From contig JAFAQY010000042.1 of NCBI GenBank assembly GCA_019261985.1, forward strand, positions 16,516 through 80,515: a stretch of DNA of 64,000 nucleotides. Direction: 5' to 3'. Positions 6,768-15,301 of the stretch are shown one piece after another. The notes below the pieces were generated by a model that had not been told where the DNA came from, searched no databases, and saw nothing but the letters and a program-made list of their open reading frames with translations. Numbering within the stretch: position 1 is the first letter of the stretch; every line of letters begins with the position of its first letter. Made by a program: the position numbers and the translations under genes. Origin of the DNA: Bryobacterales bacterium (GTDB lineage Bacteria > Acidobacteriota > Terriglobia > Bryobacterales > Bryobacteraceae).

Positions 6768-8542
6768 TCCCGTCGTATTTGTCGCCACTCGCTAATCACC
6801 TCTGGCAGTCGACCGTTTTCGCGGCCGCGGCCGGGCTTCTTACGCTGGCATTTAAAAACAGCCGAGCCGCGGTCCGGTATGGCATCTGGCTGGCCGCTTC
6901 CTTGAAGTTTCTTGTCCCGTTCGCGTTACTGGCGGCTCTCGGTGGTCAAATCGCGTGGCGGAAAGCGCCCGAGGCTCCGCCTCCTGCGCTCACGTTTGCC
7001 GTCGATCAAATCGGCCGCCCATTTTCCGCGGCCACGACGCTGGCGCCGGGTCCGGCGCCCGCGCGCAATGGTCCGAGGATTCTCTTCGCCGTATGGCTTT
7101 GCGGCTTTTTGGCGATCGTTCTTGCGTGGACGCTCCGCTGGCGGCGTATCCGCCGCGCCGTCCGAGCGGCGACGCCGCTCGAGCTGAATGCGCCGATTCC
7201 AGGCGTGTGTTCTCCTTCCCGGCTGGAGCCGGGGATTGTTGGAATTTTTCAGCCGGTCTTGCTGTTGCCGGAAGGCATCGGGGACAGGCTCACCCCCGCG
7301 CAGTGGGCCGCGATCCTGGCGCACGAACTATGTCACGCGGCCCGCCGCGACAATCTGACTTCCGCCATCCATATGGCGGTCGAGGCGATTTTCTGGTTTC
7401 ATCCGCTGGTGTGGTGGATCGGAACCCGGCTGGTGAATGAGCGCGAACGCGCCTGTGACGAAGCGGTGCTGCTGCGCGGCTGCGACAGAGAGAGCTATGC
7501 CGAAGGAATTCTAAAGGTGTGCAAGTTCTATCTGGAATCGCCGCTGACCTGCGCGGCAGGAGTTACGGGCGCGGATCTAAAGAAACGCATGGAGGAGATC
7601 ATGACGCGACCCGTTATGCGCAAGCTGGATGTGGGGAAAAAGCTGCTACTGGCCGCGGCATTAACCGCCGCGGCCGCGGCGCCCGTGCTTATTGGAGTAA
7701 TGGAATCGCCGCGCCTCTTGGGACAGTCCCAGCCGGCCGAACGGCTGGCCTTTGAAGTGGCATCCATAAAGGAGAACAAAACTCAGGATGCTCGCGATGG
7801 GCGTGGGTTGCAGTTTCTTCCCGGGGGCAGGTTCGTTGCTAAGAATATCCCGCTTATTATCCTTATCTCAAGCGCATACAACTTGCCGCCTCAGACTTCA
7901 CGGCTGACCTCCGCGCCCGGCGTCGATCAAGCCATAAGGCAAGCATGGTTTAGCATCGAAGCCACTGCCCCGCCGGGGGCAATCACCGAAAGCACAACGA
8001 TCAAGACTCGGGAAGAAAAAATGCGGCTCATGCTGCAGACGCTATTAGCGGATCGATTCAAGCTGGTTATGCGCCGCGAAACGAAGGAGGAGCCCGTTTA
8101 CGCAGCGGTGGTGGCGCGGGGAGGCCCCAAGCTTCAGAAGGCCGCGGTAGACGAAAAAGATTGCAAAGACAGCACGTCCGGCCCTAACGATCCGGCATGG
8201 TGCCATGGCTTTGCGGGCGGCCAGGGGCAAGGGCTCCGCGGTCCGGCGGTGAGTATCTCGGATTTGGTATCGGCCGCCGAGAATTTTGCCGACCGGCCGG
8301 TGATAGACAAGACCGGCCTTCAAGGTCTCTTCAATATCCAAACGGAGGGTTGGGTGCCGATGCGGCCTCGCCCGCCGCGTCCTCCCGGGCAAGACCCGAC
8401 AGCGGAGGATCTGGCTTTTGCCGATCCCGCGCGCCCGACCCTTTTCCAGATCTTCGACCGGCTCGGACTGAAGCTGGAGTCCACGAAGGCTCCTGTGGAG
8501 GTGTTCGTGATCGAGCATATCGAAAGGCCGTCGGACAATTGA
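6764..8542 (+). CDS. BlaR1-like M56 peptidase fused to DUF3738 (TIGR03435) domain
   Basis: The protein has 592 residues. Residues 1-320 are an M56 (BlaR1) membrane metalloprotease: hydrophobic segments near 12-30, 40-62, 105-123 and 293-312, the zinc motif HELCH at 187-191 and the downstream NERERACDEAV. The C-terminal part, from about 330 (FEVASIKENK) to the end, is the DUF3738/TIGR03435 domain found in very high copy number in Solibacter-like genomes. There is no penicillin-binding sensor domain, so a beta-lactam signal is not implied. The DUF3738 domain may be the extracytoplasmic sensor. ATG overlaps the stop of blaI. Family knowledge suggests it cleaves or triggers cleavage of BlaI. The ligand is unknown. 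Confidence 0.88.
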   Translation: MIPSYLSPLANHLWQSTVFAAAAGLLTLAFKNSRAAVRYGIWLAASLKFLVPFALLAALGGQIAWRKAPEAPPPALTFAVDQIGRPFSAATTLAPGPAPARNGPRILFAVWLCGFLAIVLAWTLRWRRIRRAVRAATPLELNAPIPGVCSPSRLEPGIVGIFQPVLLLPEGIGDRLTPAQWAAILAHELCHAARRDNLTSAIHMAVEAIFWFHPLVWWIGTRLVNERERACDEAVLLRGCDRESYAEGILKVCKFYLESPLTCAAGVTGADLKKRMEEIMTRPVMRKLDVGKKLLLAAALTAAAAAPVLIGVMESPRLLGQSQPAERLAFEVASIKENKTQDARDGRGLQFLPGGRFVAKNIPLIILISSAYNLPPQTSRLTSAPGVDQAIRQAWFSIEATAPPGAITESTTIKTREEKMRLMLQTLLADRFKLVMRRETKEEPVYAAVVARGGPKLQKAAVDEKDCKDSTSGPNDPAWCHGFAGGQGQGLRGPAVSISDLVSAAENFADRPVIDKTGLQGLFNIQTEGWVPMRPRPPRPPGQDPTAEDLAFADPARPTLFQIFDRLGLKLESTKAPVEVFVIEHIERPSDN

Positions 8543-8550
8543 GGCGGTCC

Positions 8551-8636
8551 GACAAGCTGAAGCTTGTCGTTACTGGTTCCGACAAGCTGAAGGTTGTAAT
8601 TACGGTTTCGACAAGCTGAAACTTGTCGTACTAATT
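8551..8636. repeat. Three tandem imperfect palindromes, about 30 bp each
   Basis: Units begin at 8551, 8581 and 8610. Each starts with GACAAGCTGAA and continues with a complementary arm (AGCTTGTC, AGGTTGTA, AACTTGTC), so units 1 and 3 can form a hairpin. The array lies between two convergent genes and the stop codon of the minus-strand MBL gene (8631-8633) is inside the third unit. It may act as a bidirectional terminator, though no long T run follows. Confidence 0.75.
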
Positions 8637-10175
8637 CGCCTTGCCGGCGGCCATCTTCAACTCCGAGAAAGCCACTTTGCGGTTGTCCGCGGGCAGGTGT
8701 ATCGGAATAATGCGATCGACGTCGAGCTTCAGCCGCTCGATGTTCGCCAGCAAGTTGGTTTGATAGTTGTTGATCGTCGCCGGAGGCTGCGTCGCCACCT
8801 GGTTCGGCACGTTGAATTCGTCGGCTTCGATCAAAATCTTCTGCTTCGGCAGGTAGATCATCAGCATATCGTCGGCATGCATGCTGTTATCGACGTGGTA
8901 GATGTCGATCTCGTGCTCCCCGTCCGTCAGCTTCTTGCCCTCGCCAACGTACTCGACCTTGATCTTTGGTTGTGGATTCATGGATGCCATCTTGTCCGGA
9001 ACCAGCGTGTGCGGGTACTTCAGCATCGATTCATAGAAGCCCTTATTCACCTGGCTGGTAATGATGGTCGCGCCCTCGGCGACAAAGCGCCGCAGTCCGC
9101 CCGAGTGGTCCGTGTGCGAATGCGTGTTGATCACGTACTTGATGGGCTTGTTCGGCACCAGCATTTTCGCTTGCGCAATGATCAGCTCGGCGCGCATCTC
9201 GTTCGAGGGGCCTTCGATGACCACGATGTAGTTCTTAAAATCCGCGATAACCGAGCCATATCCACCCCTGACCAGCCAGAAGCCGCCTCCCAGATCTTCG
9301 GAGTCAACCACCTGAGCAACTCCCCGGCCGCCGCCGCCCGGAGCGCCTTTAGCCGCGGCTTTGCCATCGCCGCCCTTGCCTCCACCTTTGCCATCACCGC
9401 CTTTTGCTCCTCCACGGCCAGCGGGAGGCGTGAGATCCACGGGAACGTTCGCCTTCACATCCGCAACGTTCAACTCGAAAAACTTCATCTTTTCGCCCTG
9501 ATACTCCACGATATGCGTGGGAAACTTCACGCCATTGAAATCCTTCCACCCGGTGTAAATTGCGTTGTAAATCTGATCGCCGAAGGGGTTGACGTCGATT
9601 TTGGTTTCCACCTTCTCCACGTAGCCCTGATCGTTGATATAACCGGTAACCGGCGCCTTATTGTCGCCGGTGAACGCTACGACGGTGAACTTCTTGCCTT
9701 TGATGGTTTCGGATTTCACACTCGCATTTTTTTCGAGAGCGGTCTTCAGAAAACCTTGCGGCAGAAGAATGTACTCGAGCTGCGTGTTCCAAGGCGCGTT
9801 CGGACCGGCGTTGGTGACCTGATTTTGATTCTGTTCGGGCGAGGGATTCGTGGTGCCGCAGCCGCCGTGGCCGTTAGGCTCGCCTTCGCCGCGGACCCGC
9901 TGAATGCGCCAGCCTTTAGCGTCGAAATCGATCGACCGCACGTACTGTTTGTCGGAGTAGCGCCGCCACCAGCCCGTATGTACGTTCGGTTCCTGGCCGA
10001 CGCAGGTGTCAAATCCCTCGCCGGAGATGACGAGGGTCTTCAGATTTTCCGTTCCCATCGCCTTCATCGAGTTTGCGACGACGGTTCTGAGGTCCGAAGG
10101 CGAATCAGCCGCCCATACGGTCACCAGCGCCGCGGCGGATGCGAGGGCCGCGCCGAGAATACTTTTTTTCAACAT
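8631..10175 (-). CDS. Secreted MBL-fold metallo-hydrolase with Gly/Lys-rich linker
   Basis: The protein has 514 residues and a signal peptide (residues 1-22). The N-terminal 240 residues resemble the outer-membrane lipoprotein-sorting-like beta domain often seen in acidobacterial secreted proteins. A low-complexity Gly/Lys/Ala linker covers about 252-285. The C-terminal domain is an MBL fold with HSHTDH at 352-357 and later HADDMLMIY, ADEF and IPIH blocks that supply the other metal ligands. The ribosome-binding site GGAGG is a few bases upstream of ATG 10175. It is likely a periplasmic hydrolase. The substrate is not evident. Confidence 0.8.
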   Translation of the reverse strand: MLKKSILGAALASAAALVTVWAADSPSDLRTVVANSMKAMGTENLKTLVISGEGFDTCVGQEPNVHTGWWRRYSDKQYVRSIDFDAKGWRIQRVRGEGEPNGHGGCGTTNPSPEQNQNQVTNAGPNAPWNTQLEYILLPQGFLKTALEKNASVKSETIKGKKFTVVAFTGDNKAPVTGYINDQGYVEKVETKIDVNPFGDQIYNAIYTGWKDFNGVKFPTHIVEYQGEKMKFFELNVADVKANVPVDLTPPAGRGGAKGGDGKGGGKGGDGKAAAKGAPGGGGRGVAQVVDSEDLGGGFWLVRGGYGSVIADFKNYIVVIEGPSNEMRAELIIAQAKMLVPNKPIKYVINTHSHTDHSGGLRRFVAEGATIITSQVNKGFYESMLKYPHTLVPDKMASMNPQPKIKVEYVGEGKKLTDGEHEIDIYHVDNSMHADDMLMIYLPKQKILIEADEFNVPNQVATQPPATINNYQTNLLANIERLKLDVDRIIPIHLPADNRKVAFSELKMAAGKAN

Positions 10176-10297
10176 TGAACTACCTCCATCGATGGACCGC
10201 TTGCCGCCGCCTTCCAGCGGGTTTTTGCCAGTGTTAAAGGCGGAAGGCCAACGGCGTATGTTACATCGGAAGCCTGCCGGGAAGCAAACGCTTCATC

Positions 10298-10346
10298 GTG
10301 GGGCAGGCTGGCAAAATGCGGCGGCTCGCAAGCCTGCCTGCCCCAC
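10298..10346. repeat. Dispersed GC-rich palindrome (copy 1)
   Basis: Perfect 11-base inverted ends GTGGGGCAGGC / GCCTGCCCCAC enclose a GC-rich core. It lies in the 195-base gap upstream of the secreted MBL gene. It belongs to the same palindrome family as the copies at 17322, 38822, 40721, 50266, 52281, 62217 and 62306. Confidence 0.7.
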
Positions 10347-10372
10347 TTGGCTACCGAGCCAAGCAAACTTCG

Positions 10373-10876
10373 CTATTGAGCCAAGCGGTCGAGGGTTACG
10401 GCAGTGGCCTGGTCGTTGACTAATTTCCACTCGCGGCCGCGCTTTTGCCAGACGTCCAAAACTCGCGTGGCGAGCAGATACGGTTGCTGCGTCTTCTCGT
10501 CCGTGCCCCGGTCCAGGACGAGGGCTGTGTAGACGGCCGCATTTTCCAGCACCCGCACCTCGCGCTGGGACGATTGGGAGGAAGTTTGCTCCGTCCCACC
10601 GACGGCGGCCAGAACATCGCGTTTGACGATGATGCCTCCGCCTACGGTAATACCGCGGTAATCGTCCGCAATCAGTCGATCGACGTCCGCGACGCGATGC
10701 TGCGATTCGGCTTCGTCCAGCAGATCCTCCAAATGCAGAATCGTCGCGGTGATCGCTTGAGGCGTTTCGGCGGGATCGGTTTTCTTATTCGTGGACGTTC
10801 GCGCTCCCTCAAGGCACAACGACGCAGCCACCAGCCCGGCCACTGGAATGACGGTCGAAGTCCGAAAACTACTCAT
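10373..10876 (-). CDS. DUF4440/SnoaL-like (NTF2 fold) secreted protein
   Basis: The protein has 167 residues from ATG 10876. An N-terminal hydrophobic segment (STVIPVAGLVAASLCLEG) resembles a signal peptide with a possible lipobox Cys. The remainder has the pattern of an NTF2/SnoaL-like domain: a helix with DLLDEAESQHRVADVDRLIADDYRG, then strands ending RVLDVWQKRGREWKLVNDQAT. In the family such domains bind small ligands or act as enzymes. The role here is unknown. It starts five bases after the stop of pyrE, so it is likely cotranscribed. Confidence 0.7.
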   Translation of the reverse strand: MSSFRTSTVIPVAGLVAASLCLEGARTSTNKKTDPAETPQAITATILHLEDLLDEAESQHRVADVDRLIADDYRGITVGGGIIVKRDVLAAVGGTEQTSSQSSQREVRVLENAAVYTALVLDRGTDEKTQQPYLLATRVLDVWQKRGREWKLVNDQATAVTLDRLAQ

Positions 10877-10881
10877 GGGCG

Positions 10882-11499
10882 TTATTTTGGCTCTGCCGGA
10901 CGCGAGCCGGGTTTCTCCACCGGGATCCCCTGTTTGCATAACGGGCACTCCCCCGGCTCCCATGCGGCCGCTTCCAATGTCGCCAGCGCCACTCGCGGCA
11001 CTCCCAGATCTGCGCGGCCGCCGCTACGGTCGATGATCGAACCTGCGGCGAGTACCCGCGCGCCCGCCGCTTGCAGCACCTCGATTACTTCGCGCGTGCT
11101 GCCGCCGGTGGTCACCACGTCCTCGATCACCACCGCCGTTTCGCCCCGCCGGAGGTCAAAGCCCCGGCGCAGACTCATCTTGCGGTTCGCATCGCGCTCG
11201 GTGAAAATGAACCGGCAGCCTAGCGCCCGCGCGACCTCATGGCCGATAATCAGCCCGCCCAGAGCGGGAGACGCGACAACATCGCAAGCGGGAACGTGCG
11301 CGGCAAGCTCGCGCCCCAGGCGCTCGGCGATTTGCGGATGCTGAAGCACCAGCGCGCATTGCAGGTATTCGCTGGAGTGCAGCCCGCTGGTAAGCTGAAA
11401 ATGCCCCTTCAGATACGCTCCGGTTTCCCGGAATGCATCCATCGTGCGTGCTTGCACGGATGGCTGGAGCGAAGAAGTTGTGCGGGAGGCCAAATCCAT
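10882..11499 (-). CDS. pyrE: Orotate phosphoribosyltransferase
   Basis: The protein has about 205 residues. It contains GAYLKGHFQLTSGLHSSEYLQCA at the N-terminus and the PRPP-binding motif VVIEDVVTTGGS, both diagnostic for PyrE. It converts orotate and PRPP to orotidine 5'-phosphate in pyrimidine synthesis, in the cytoplasm. The start is uncertain: ATG 11499 gives a 19-residue leader before MDAFRETGAY, and ATG 11442 (the MDAF Met) would also fit the family length. A short DUF4440 gene follows 5 bases downstream. No other pyr gene is in the window. Confidence 0.9.
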   Translation of the reverse strand: MDLASRTTSSLQPSVQARTMDAFRETGAYLKGHFQLTSGLHSSEYLQCALVLQHPQIAERLGRELAAHVPACDVVASPALGGLIIGHEVARALGCRFIFTERDANRKMSLRRGFDLRRGETAVVIEDVVTTGGSTREVIEVLQAAGARVLAAGSIIDRSGGRADLGVPRVALATLEAAAWEPGECPLCKQGIPVEKPGSRPAEPK

Positions 11500-11628
11500 A
11501 TATAACAGACAAAGGCGCGTTTCGAAGGACAGCACTGACGCTTGAGACAGGCTGCGTCTCTGCCGAACGGCCAGGCCAAGCTGTAACTAGCCGTCCGGCC
11601 AATAACGTCTTGACGTATAGGAGTGTGG

Positions 11629-13074
11629 ATGAAGAAGTCGAATCGAAAATGGTTGGTCGGGCTGGCGATTCTGGTTGCGCTCGCCGCGGTGGGTGGATTT
11701 ACTTTTTACAACAGCTCGAAGAAAGTGGACTACATCACAGCGAAGATTGAGCGCGGCGATATCGATGCGACCATTTCCGCGACCGGCACCTGCAATGCGG
11801 TTATAAACGTTCAGGTGGGCAGCCAGGTATCCGGAAATATCCTGGAATTGCACGCCGACTACAACTCGAAGGTTACGAAGGGCCAGCTCGTCGCGGTCAT
11901 CGACCCCGCTCCTTTCCAAGCCAAAGTGGATCAGGCAAAAGCCGCGCTCGATAGCGCGAAAGCTTCCGCAATGAACGCGCGCGCGAGCCTGAAAAAAGCC
12001 CAGGCGGACGTGGCCAACGCGAAGGCAAATATCGCGAATCAGGACGCCAATATCGTCAAATCGAAGAGTGCGGTCAGCGATGCCAAAGTGAAGCTGGACC
12101 GCCGCAAGGCGATGGTGAAGGACGGCATCATCGCGCAAGAAGATCTGGATACGGCGCAGGCTACGTACGATCAGGCGGTCGCGCTGCTGAACGCAGCCAA
12201 TGCGCAAATGGATGCCGCGAAGGACAGCCAGGAGTCCGCAATCGCGCAAGAGGACGTTATCAAGACGCAAATCGACAGCGCCGAAGCCAGCGTAAAACAG
12301 CAGAACGCGAATCTGGAGCAGGCGCAGCTCGATCTTTCCCATACCCACATCGTGTCGCCCGTGGATGGAACGGTGATCGCGCGCAACATGGACGTCGGCC
12401 AGACCGTGGCTGCTTCGTTTTCCGCGCCGACGATTTTCAACATCGCCCAGGATCTGACAAAGATGCAGGTGGACGCCAATATCGATGAGTCCGATATCGG
12501 CCGGGTCCGCCTGGATCAACCCGTGAGCTTCACGGTGGATGCATTTCCGGGACAGGTGTTTAGGGGCAGTGTTACGCAAATCCGCCAGAACCCGACCAAC
12601 GTCCAGAACGTGATCACTTATGACGTGGTGATCAGGTTCAGCAATGACGACTTGAAGCTGTTCCCCGGCATGACCGCCAATGTTCGCATCCTGACGGATC
12701 GCCAGATGGATGTGTTGAGGCTTCCCAACGCGGCGATTCGCTTTCGGCCGCCGGATGCTCCCGCTCCCGATAAAGGTAAAACCGGATTCGGCGGAGGCGA
12801 TAAGGGCAAAGGTGGATTCGGCGGGGGCGATAAAGGAAAGGGCGGCCGCGGAGGCGGCGGCTTTCAAACCGTGTACTTGCTGGGCGAAGATGGAAAGCCT
12901 AAGCCTGTGCGGGTACGCACGGGAGCGGGCGACGGCAATTTCGTATCCGTGCTCAGCGACAATCTAAAGGAAGGCGACACAGTTATCACCGGAATTCAAA
13001 TCCAGGCGAAGAACGGCCCCGGCGGATTCCCCGGCCAGCAGCAGCAGAATTTCAAGGGCGGGAGAGGTTTCTAG
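11629..13074 (+). CDS. macA: MacA-type periplasmic adaptor of a tripartite exporter
   Basis: The protein has 481 residues. An N-terminal membrane anchor (about 6-25) is followed by a biotinyl-lipoyl-like domain (NVQVGSQVSGNILELHADYNSKVTKGQLVAVID), a long alpha-helical hairpin and a second lipoyl half (VDGTVIARNMDVGQTV), then beta-barrel and membrane-proximal domains. This is the MacA/HlyD adaptor architecture. ATG 11629 follows the Shine-Dalgarno AGGAG at 11619-11623, which makes the upstream GTG at 11623 unlikely. Near the C-terminus a 30-bp DNA tandem repeat (12784-12843) encodes two GFGGGDKGKG units, an unusual insertion. The ABC ATPase and permease follow immediately, so substrate export by a MacAB-TolC system is likely. 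Confidence 0.88.
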   Translation: MKKSNRKWLVGLAILVALAAVGGFTFYNSSKKVDYITAKIERGDIDATISATGTCNAVINVQVGSQVSGNILELHADYNSKVTKGQLVAVIDPAPFQAKVDQAKAALDSAKASAMNARASLKKAQADVANAKANIANQDANIVKSKSAVSDAKVKLDRRKAMVKDGIIAQEDLDTAQATYDQAVALLNAANAQMDAAKDSQESAIAQEDVIKTQIDSAEASVKQQNANLEQAQLDLSHTHIVSPVDGTVIARNMDVGQTVAASFSAPTIFNIAQDLTKMQVDANIDESDIGRVRLDQPVSFTVDAFPGQVFRGSVTQIRQNPTNVQNVITYDVVIRFSNDDLKLFPGMTANVRILTDRQMDVLRLPNAAIRFRPPDAPAPDKGKTGFGGGDKGKGGFGGGDKGKGGRGGGGFQTVYLLGEDGKPKPVRVRTGAGDGNFVSVLSDNLKEGDTVITGIQIQAKNGPGGFPGQQQQNFKGGRGF

Positions 13075-13080
13075 CGAAAT

Positions 13081-13866
13081 ATGGCTAGCGCAATCTCGCC
13101 CGACCCACAGTCGGCGCTGATCAAGATCGATCACCTGACCAAGGACTATCACATCGGCGACATCACCGTTCACGCTCTCCGCGGCGTCACGCTGCACATC
13201 GAACGCGGAAGCTTTGTCGCGATCATGGGACCGTCCGGTTCCGGCAAATCCACGTTCATGAATATCATCGGGTGCTTGGATAAGCCGACTAACGGCACCT
13301 ATTATCTCGACGGGGTCAGCGTGGGAACGCTCGACCGCGATCAACTGGCGGAAATTCGCAATAGAAAAGTCGGATTCGTTTTCCAGCAGTTCAATTTGCT
13401 GGCGAGAACCACGGCGCTCGAAAATGTCGAGCTTCCGCTGCTGTATTCCGATCAGGACAAAACGAAGCACAAGGAACGGGCCATGGAGGCGCTGAAGGCG
13501 GTCGGCCTGGCGGACCGCTGGGAACATCATCCCAGCCAGCTTTCCGGCGGCCAGCAACAGCGCGTGGCCATCGCGCGCAGTTTGATTTGCAATCCGCAGT
13601 TAATCCTGGCCGACGAGCCGACCGGCGCGCTGGACTCCAAAACCAGCGTTGAAATCATGGCGATTTTTCAGCGCCTGAACCGGGAGCAAGGCATCAGCAT
13701 CGTAGTGGTGACGCATGAACCCGATATTGCTCATTACGCCGACCGCATCATTACCTTCAAGGACGGCAAGGTTTTAAGCGACGAGATGGTATCCGAACCG
13801 CGCAATGCCGCGCGAGAGCTGGAGCAGTGGGTGACCGAAGAGGAAGAAGAGGAGCCGGTGGCATGA
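13081..13866 (+). CDS. macB: ABC transporter ATPase, MacB/LolD type
   Basis: The protein has 261 residues with Walker [10 protein letters not shown] (50-58), signature LSGGQ (154-158) and Walker B LILADEP (174-180), in the MacB/LolD subgroup. It energises the neighbouring MacB-like permease. In Escherichia coli MacB the ATPase and permease are one chain. Here they are separate, with an ATGA overlap joining the two genes at 13863-13866. The start is six bases after macA. A long acidic tail (EEEEEEPVA) follows the core domain. Confidence 0.9.
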   Translation: MASAISPDPQSALIKIDHLTKDYHIGDITVHALRGVTLHIERGSFVAIMGPSGSGKSTFMNIIGCLDKPTNGTYYLDGVSVGTLDRDQLAEIRNRKVGFVFQQFNLLARTTALENVELPLLYSDQDKTKHKERAMEALKAVGLADRWEHHPSQLSGGQQQRVAIARSLICNPQLILADEPTGALDSKTSVEIMAIFQRLNREQGISIVVVTHEPDIAHYADRIITFKDGKVLSDEMVSEPRNAARELEQWVTEEEEEEPVA

Positions 13867-15095
13867 ACAAGGTCTTCCAAAGCATGAAAATTGCGTTCCG
13901 GGCGCTGCGCGTGAACAAATTGCGCAGCGCTCTGACGATGCTCGGCATCATCATCGGGGTCGGCGCGGTAATTGCGATGGTGGCTGTCGGCAGCGGCGCA
14001 ACGCAGCGCATTCAGGAGCAGATCGCGTCGATCGGCAGCAACGTGATTATCGTGCAGCCCGGCAGCTTGAATATCGGGGGCGTGCGCCAGGGCTGGGGCA
14101 ACGCCCAGACTTTGACCGAGGACGACGCCAGGGCGATCGGCTCGGAACTCACCAGCGTGCAATACGCCGCTCCCCTTCAGCAGAACTACACGCAGGTCGT
14201 GTTCGGCAACAACAACTGGTATACCCAGGTGCGCGGCACCACGCCCGACTACCTGACCATCCGCGACATTGCCGTTTCAAGCGGCCAGCCCTTTACGCAA
14301 GCGGATGTCGATTCCTCCGCCAAAGTGTGCCTGCTCGGCAAAACCGTCGCCGACAACCTGTTCGGAGGCAGCGATCCGGTTGGCCAGATTATCCGCGTAA
14401 AGAAAGTTCCGTTCACGGTTGTCGGCGTTCTTGCGCCCAAGGGACAATCGCCGACGGGCCAGGATCAGGACGACATGATCGTGATGCCGATCAGCACGGC
14501 GAAGAAGAAGGTCATCGGCGGACGGCAGAACAATATGCAGGTGGTAGGGCAGATCCTGGTTCAGGCGCGCGACGGCGCCACCAAGATCGCGGTCAACGAA
14601 ATCGAGGGTCTGCTGCGGCAGCGGCACCGCTTGCAGGCTGCGCAGGACGACGATTTCGCCGTTCAGAACCTCGAAGAAGTCTTTGCCGCGCAGGAAACTT
14701 CGGCGGAGGTGATGTCGATCCTGCTGGCGTCCATCGCATCGGTGTCGCTTATCGTGGGCGGCATCGGAATCATGAACATCATGCTTGTGTCGGTGACGGA
14801 GCGCACTAAGGAGATCGGGCTTCGCCAGGCGGTCGGCGCCAAAACAGGCGACATCCTTTCGCAATTCCTGGTCGAGGCGGTTACGCTGAGCATCGCGGGC
14901 GGCACCATCGGGATTATTCTGGGCGTCGGCGCGAGTCTGCTGATTTCGTATTTCGCAAGCTGGTCCACCGTGGTGAGTATCGGCTCGGTTCTGTTGGCGT
15001 TTTTATTCTCGGCTCTCGTGGGCGTATTTTTCGGATATTATCCCGCGCGCAAGGCGGCGTTCCTCGATCCCATCGAGGCCTTGCGCTATGAGTAG
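13863..15095 (+). CDS. MacB-like ABC transporter permease
   Basis: The protein has 410 residues with the MacB_PCD plus FtsX layout: one N-terminal membrane helix (LRSALTMLGIIIGVGAVIAMVAVG), a large periplasmic domain from about 45 to 280, then three C-terminal helices (SIASVSLIVGGIGIMNIML, GTIGIILGVGASLLI, VLLAFLFSALVGVFFGY). The FtsX motif TERTKEIGLRQAVGA sits between helices. It forms the inner-membrane mechanotransmitter that works with the ATPase and the MacA adaptor. Its start overlaps the end of the ATPase gene. Confidence 0.9.
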   Translation: MNKVFQSMKIAFRALRVNKLRSALTMLGIIIGVGAVIAMVAVGSGATQRIQEQIASIGSNVIIVQPGSLNIGGVRQGWGNAQTLTEDDARAIGSELTSVQYAAPLQQNYTQVVFGNNNWYTQVRGTTPDYLTIRDIAVSSGQPFTQADVDSSAKVCLLGKTVADNLFGGSDPVGQIIRVKKVPFTVVGVLAPKGQSPTGQDQDDMIVMPISTAKKKVIGGRQNNMQVVGQILVQARDGATKIAVNEIEGLLRQRHRLQAAQDDDFAVQNLEEVFAAQETSAEVMSILLASIASVSLIVGGIGIMNIMLVSVTERTKEIGLRQAVGAKTGDILSQFLVEAVTLSIAGGTIGIILGVGASLLISYFASWSTVVSIGSVLLAFLFSALVGVFFGYYPARKAAFLDPIEALRYE

Positions 15096-15136
15096 ATGAG
15101 CCGCTTATCCCTCCGCGACGTAGACCCAATGGCATA

Positions 15137-15155
15137 CGGAGGCTGGACGCCTCCG
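15137..15155. repeat. Short perfect hairpin after the macB-like genes
   Basis: CGGAGGC-TGGAC-GCCTCCG is a perfect 7-base stem with a 5-base loop. It lies 42 bases past the permease stop and 147 bases before the TolC gene. It resembles a transcript-end hairpin but has no T run, so termination is only a possibility. Confidence 0.5.
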
Positions 15156-15301
15156 GTGCTACGATGAAGGGAAAATTCTGCGGCCCGCAAGGGCGCGTGG
15201 GCGTTATTTATTCAACAAATGAATCCGCCCGGGCGGTCTATCCGCGGGAGTTTAGATGAAGTCGCGGTAATTAGAAGTATCTTCCGTTGAGGTTAGCCTA
15301 C

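Noticed and set aside
8697..10178. Plus-strand frame (493 residues) opposite the secreted MBL gene
   Set aside because: The MBL motifs and signal peptide on the minus strand are clear. The opposite frame is Val/Arg/His-rich without motifs.
11587..12867. Long minus-strand frame (426 residues) opposite the MacA gene
   Set aside because: It mirrors codon structure of MacA, has no family signature and a repetitive His/Arg-rich composition typical of shadow frames in GC-rich DNA.
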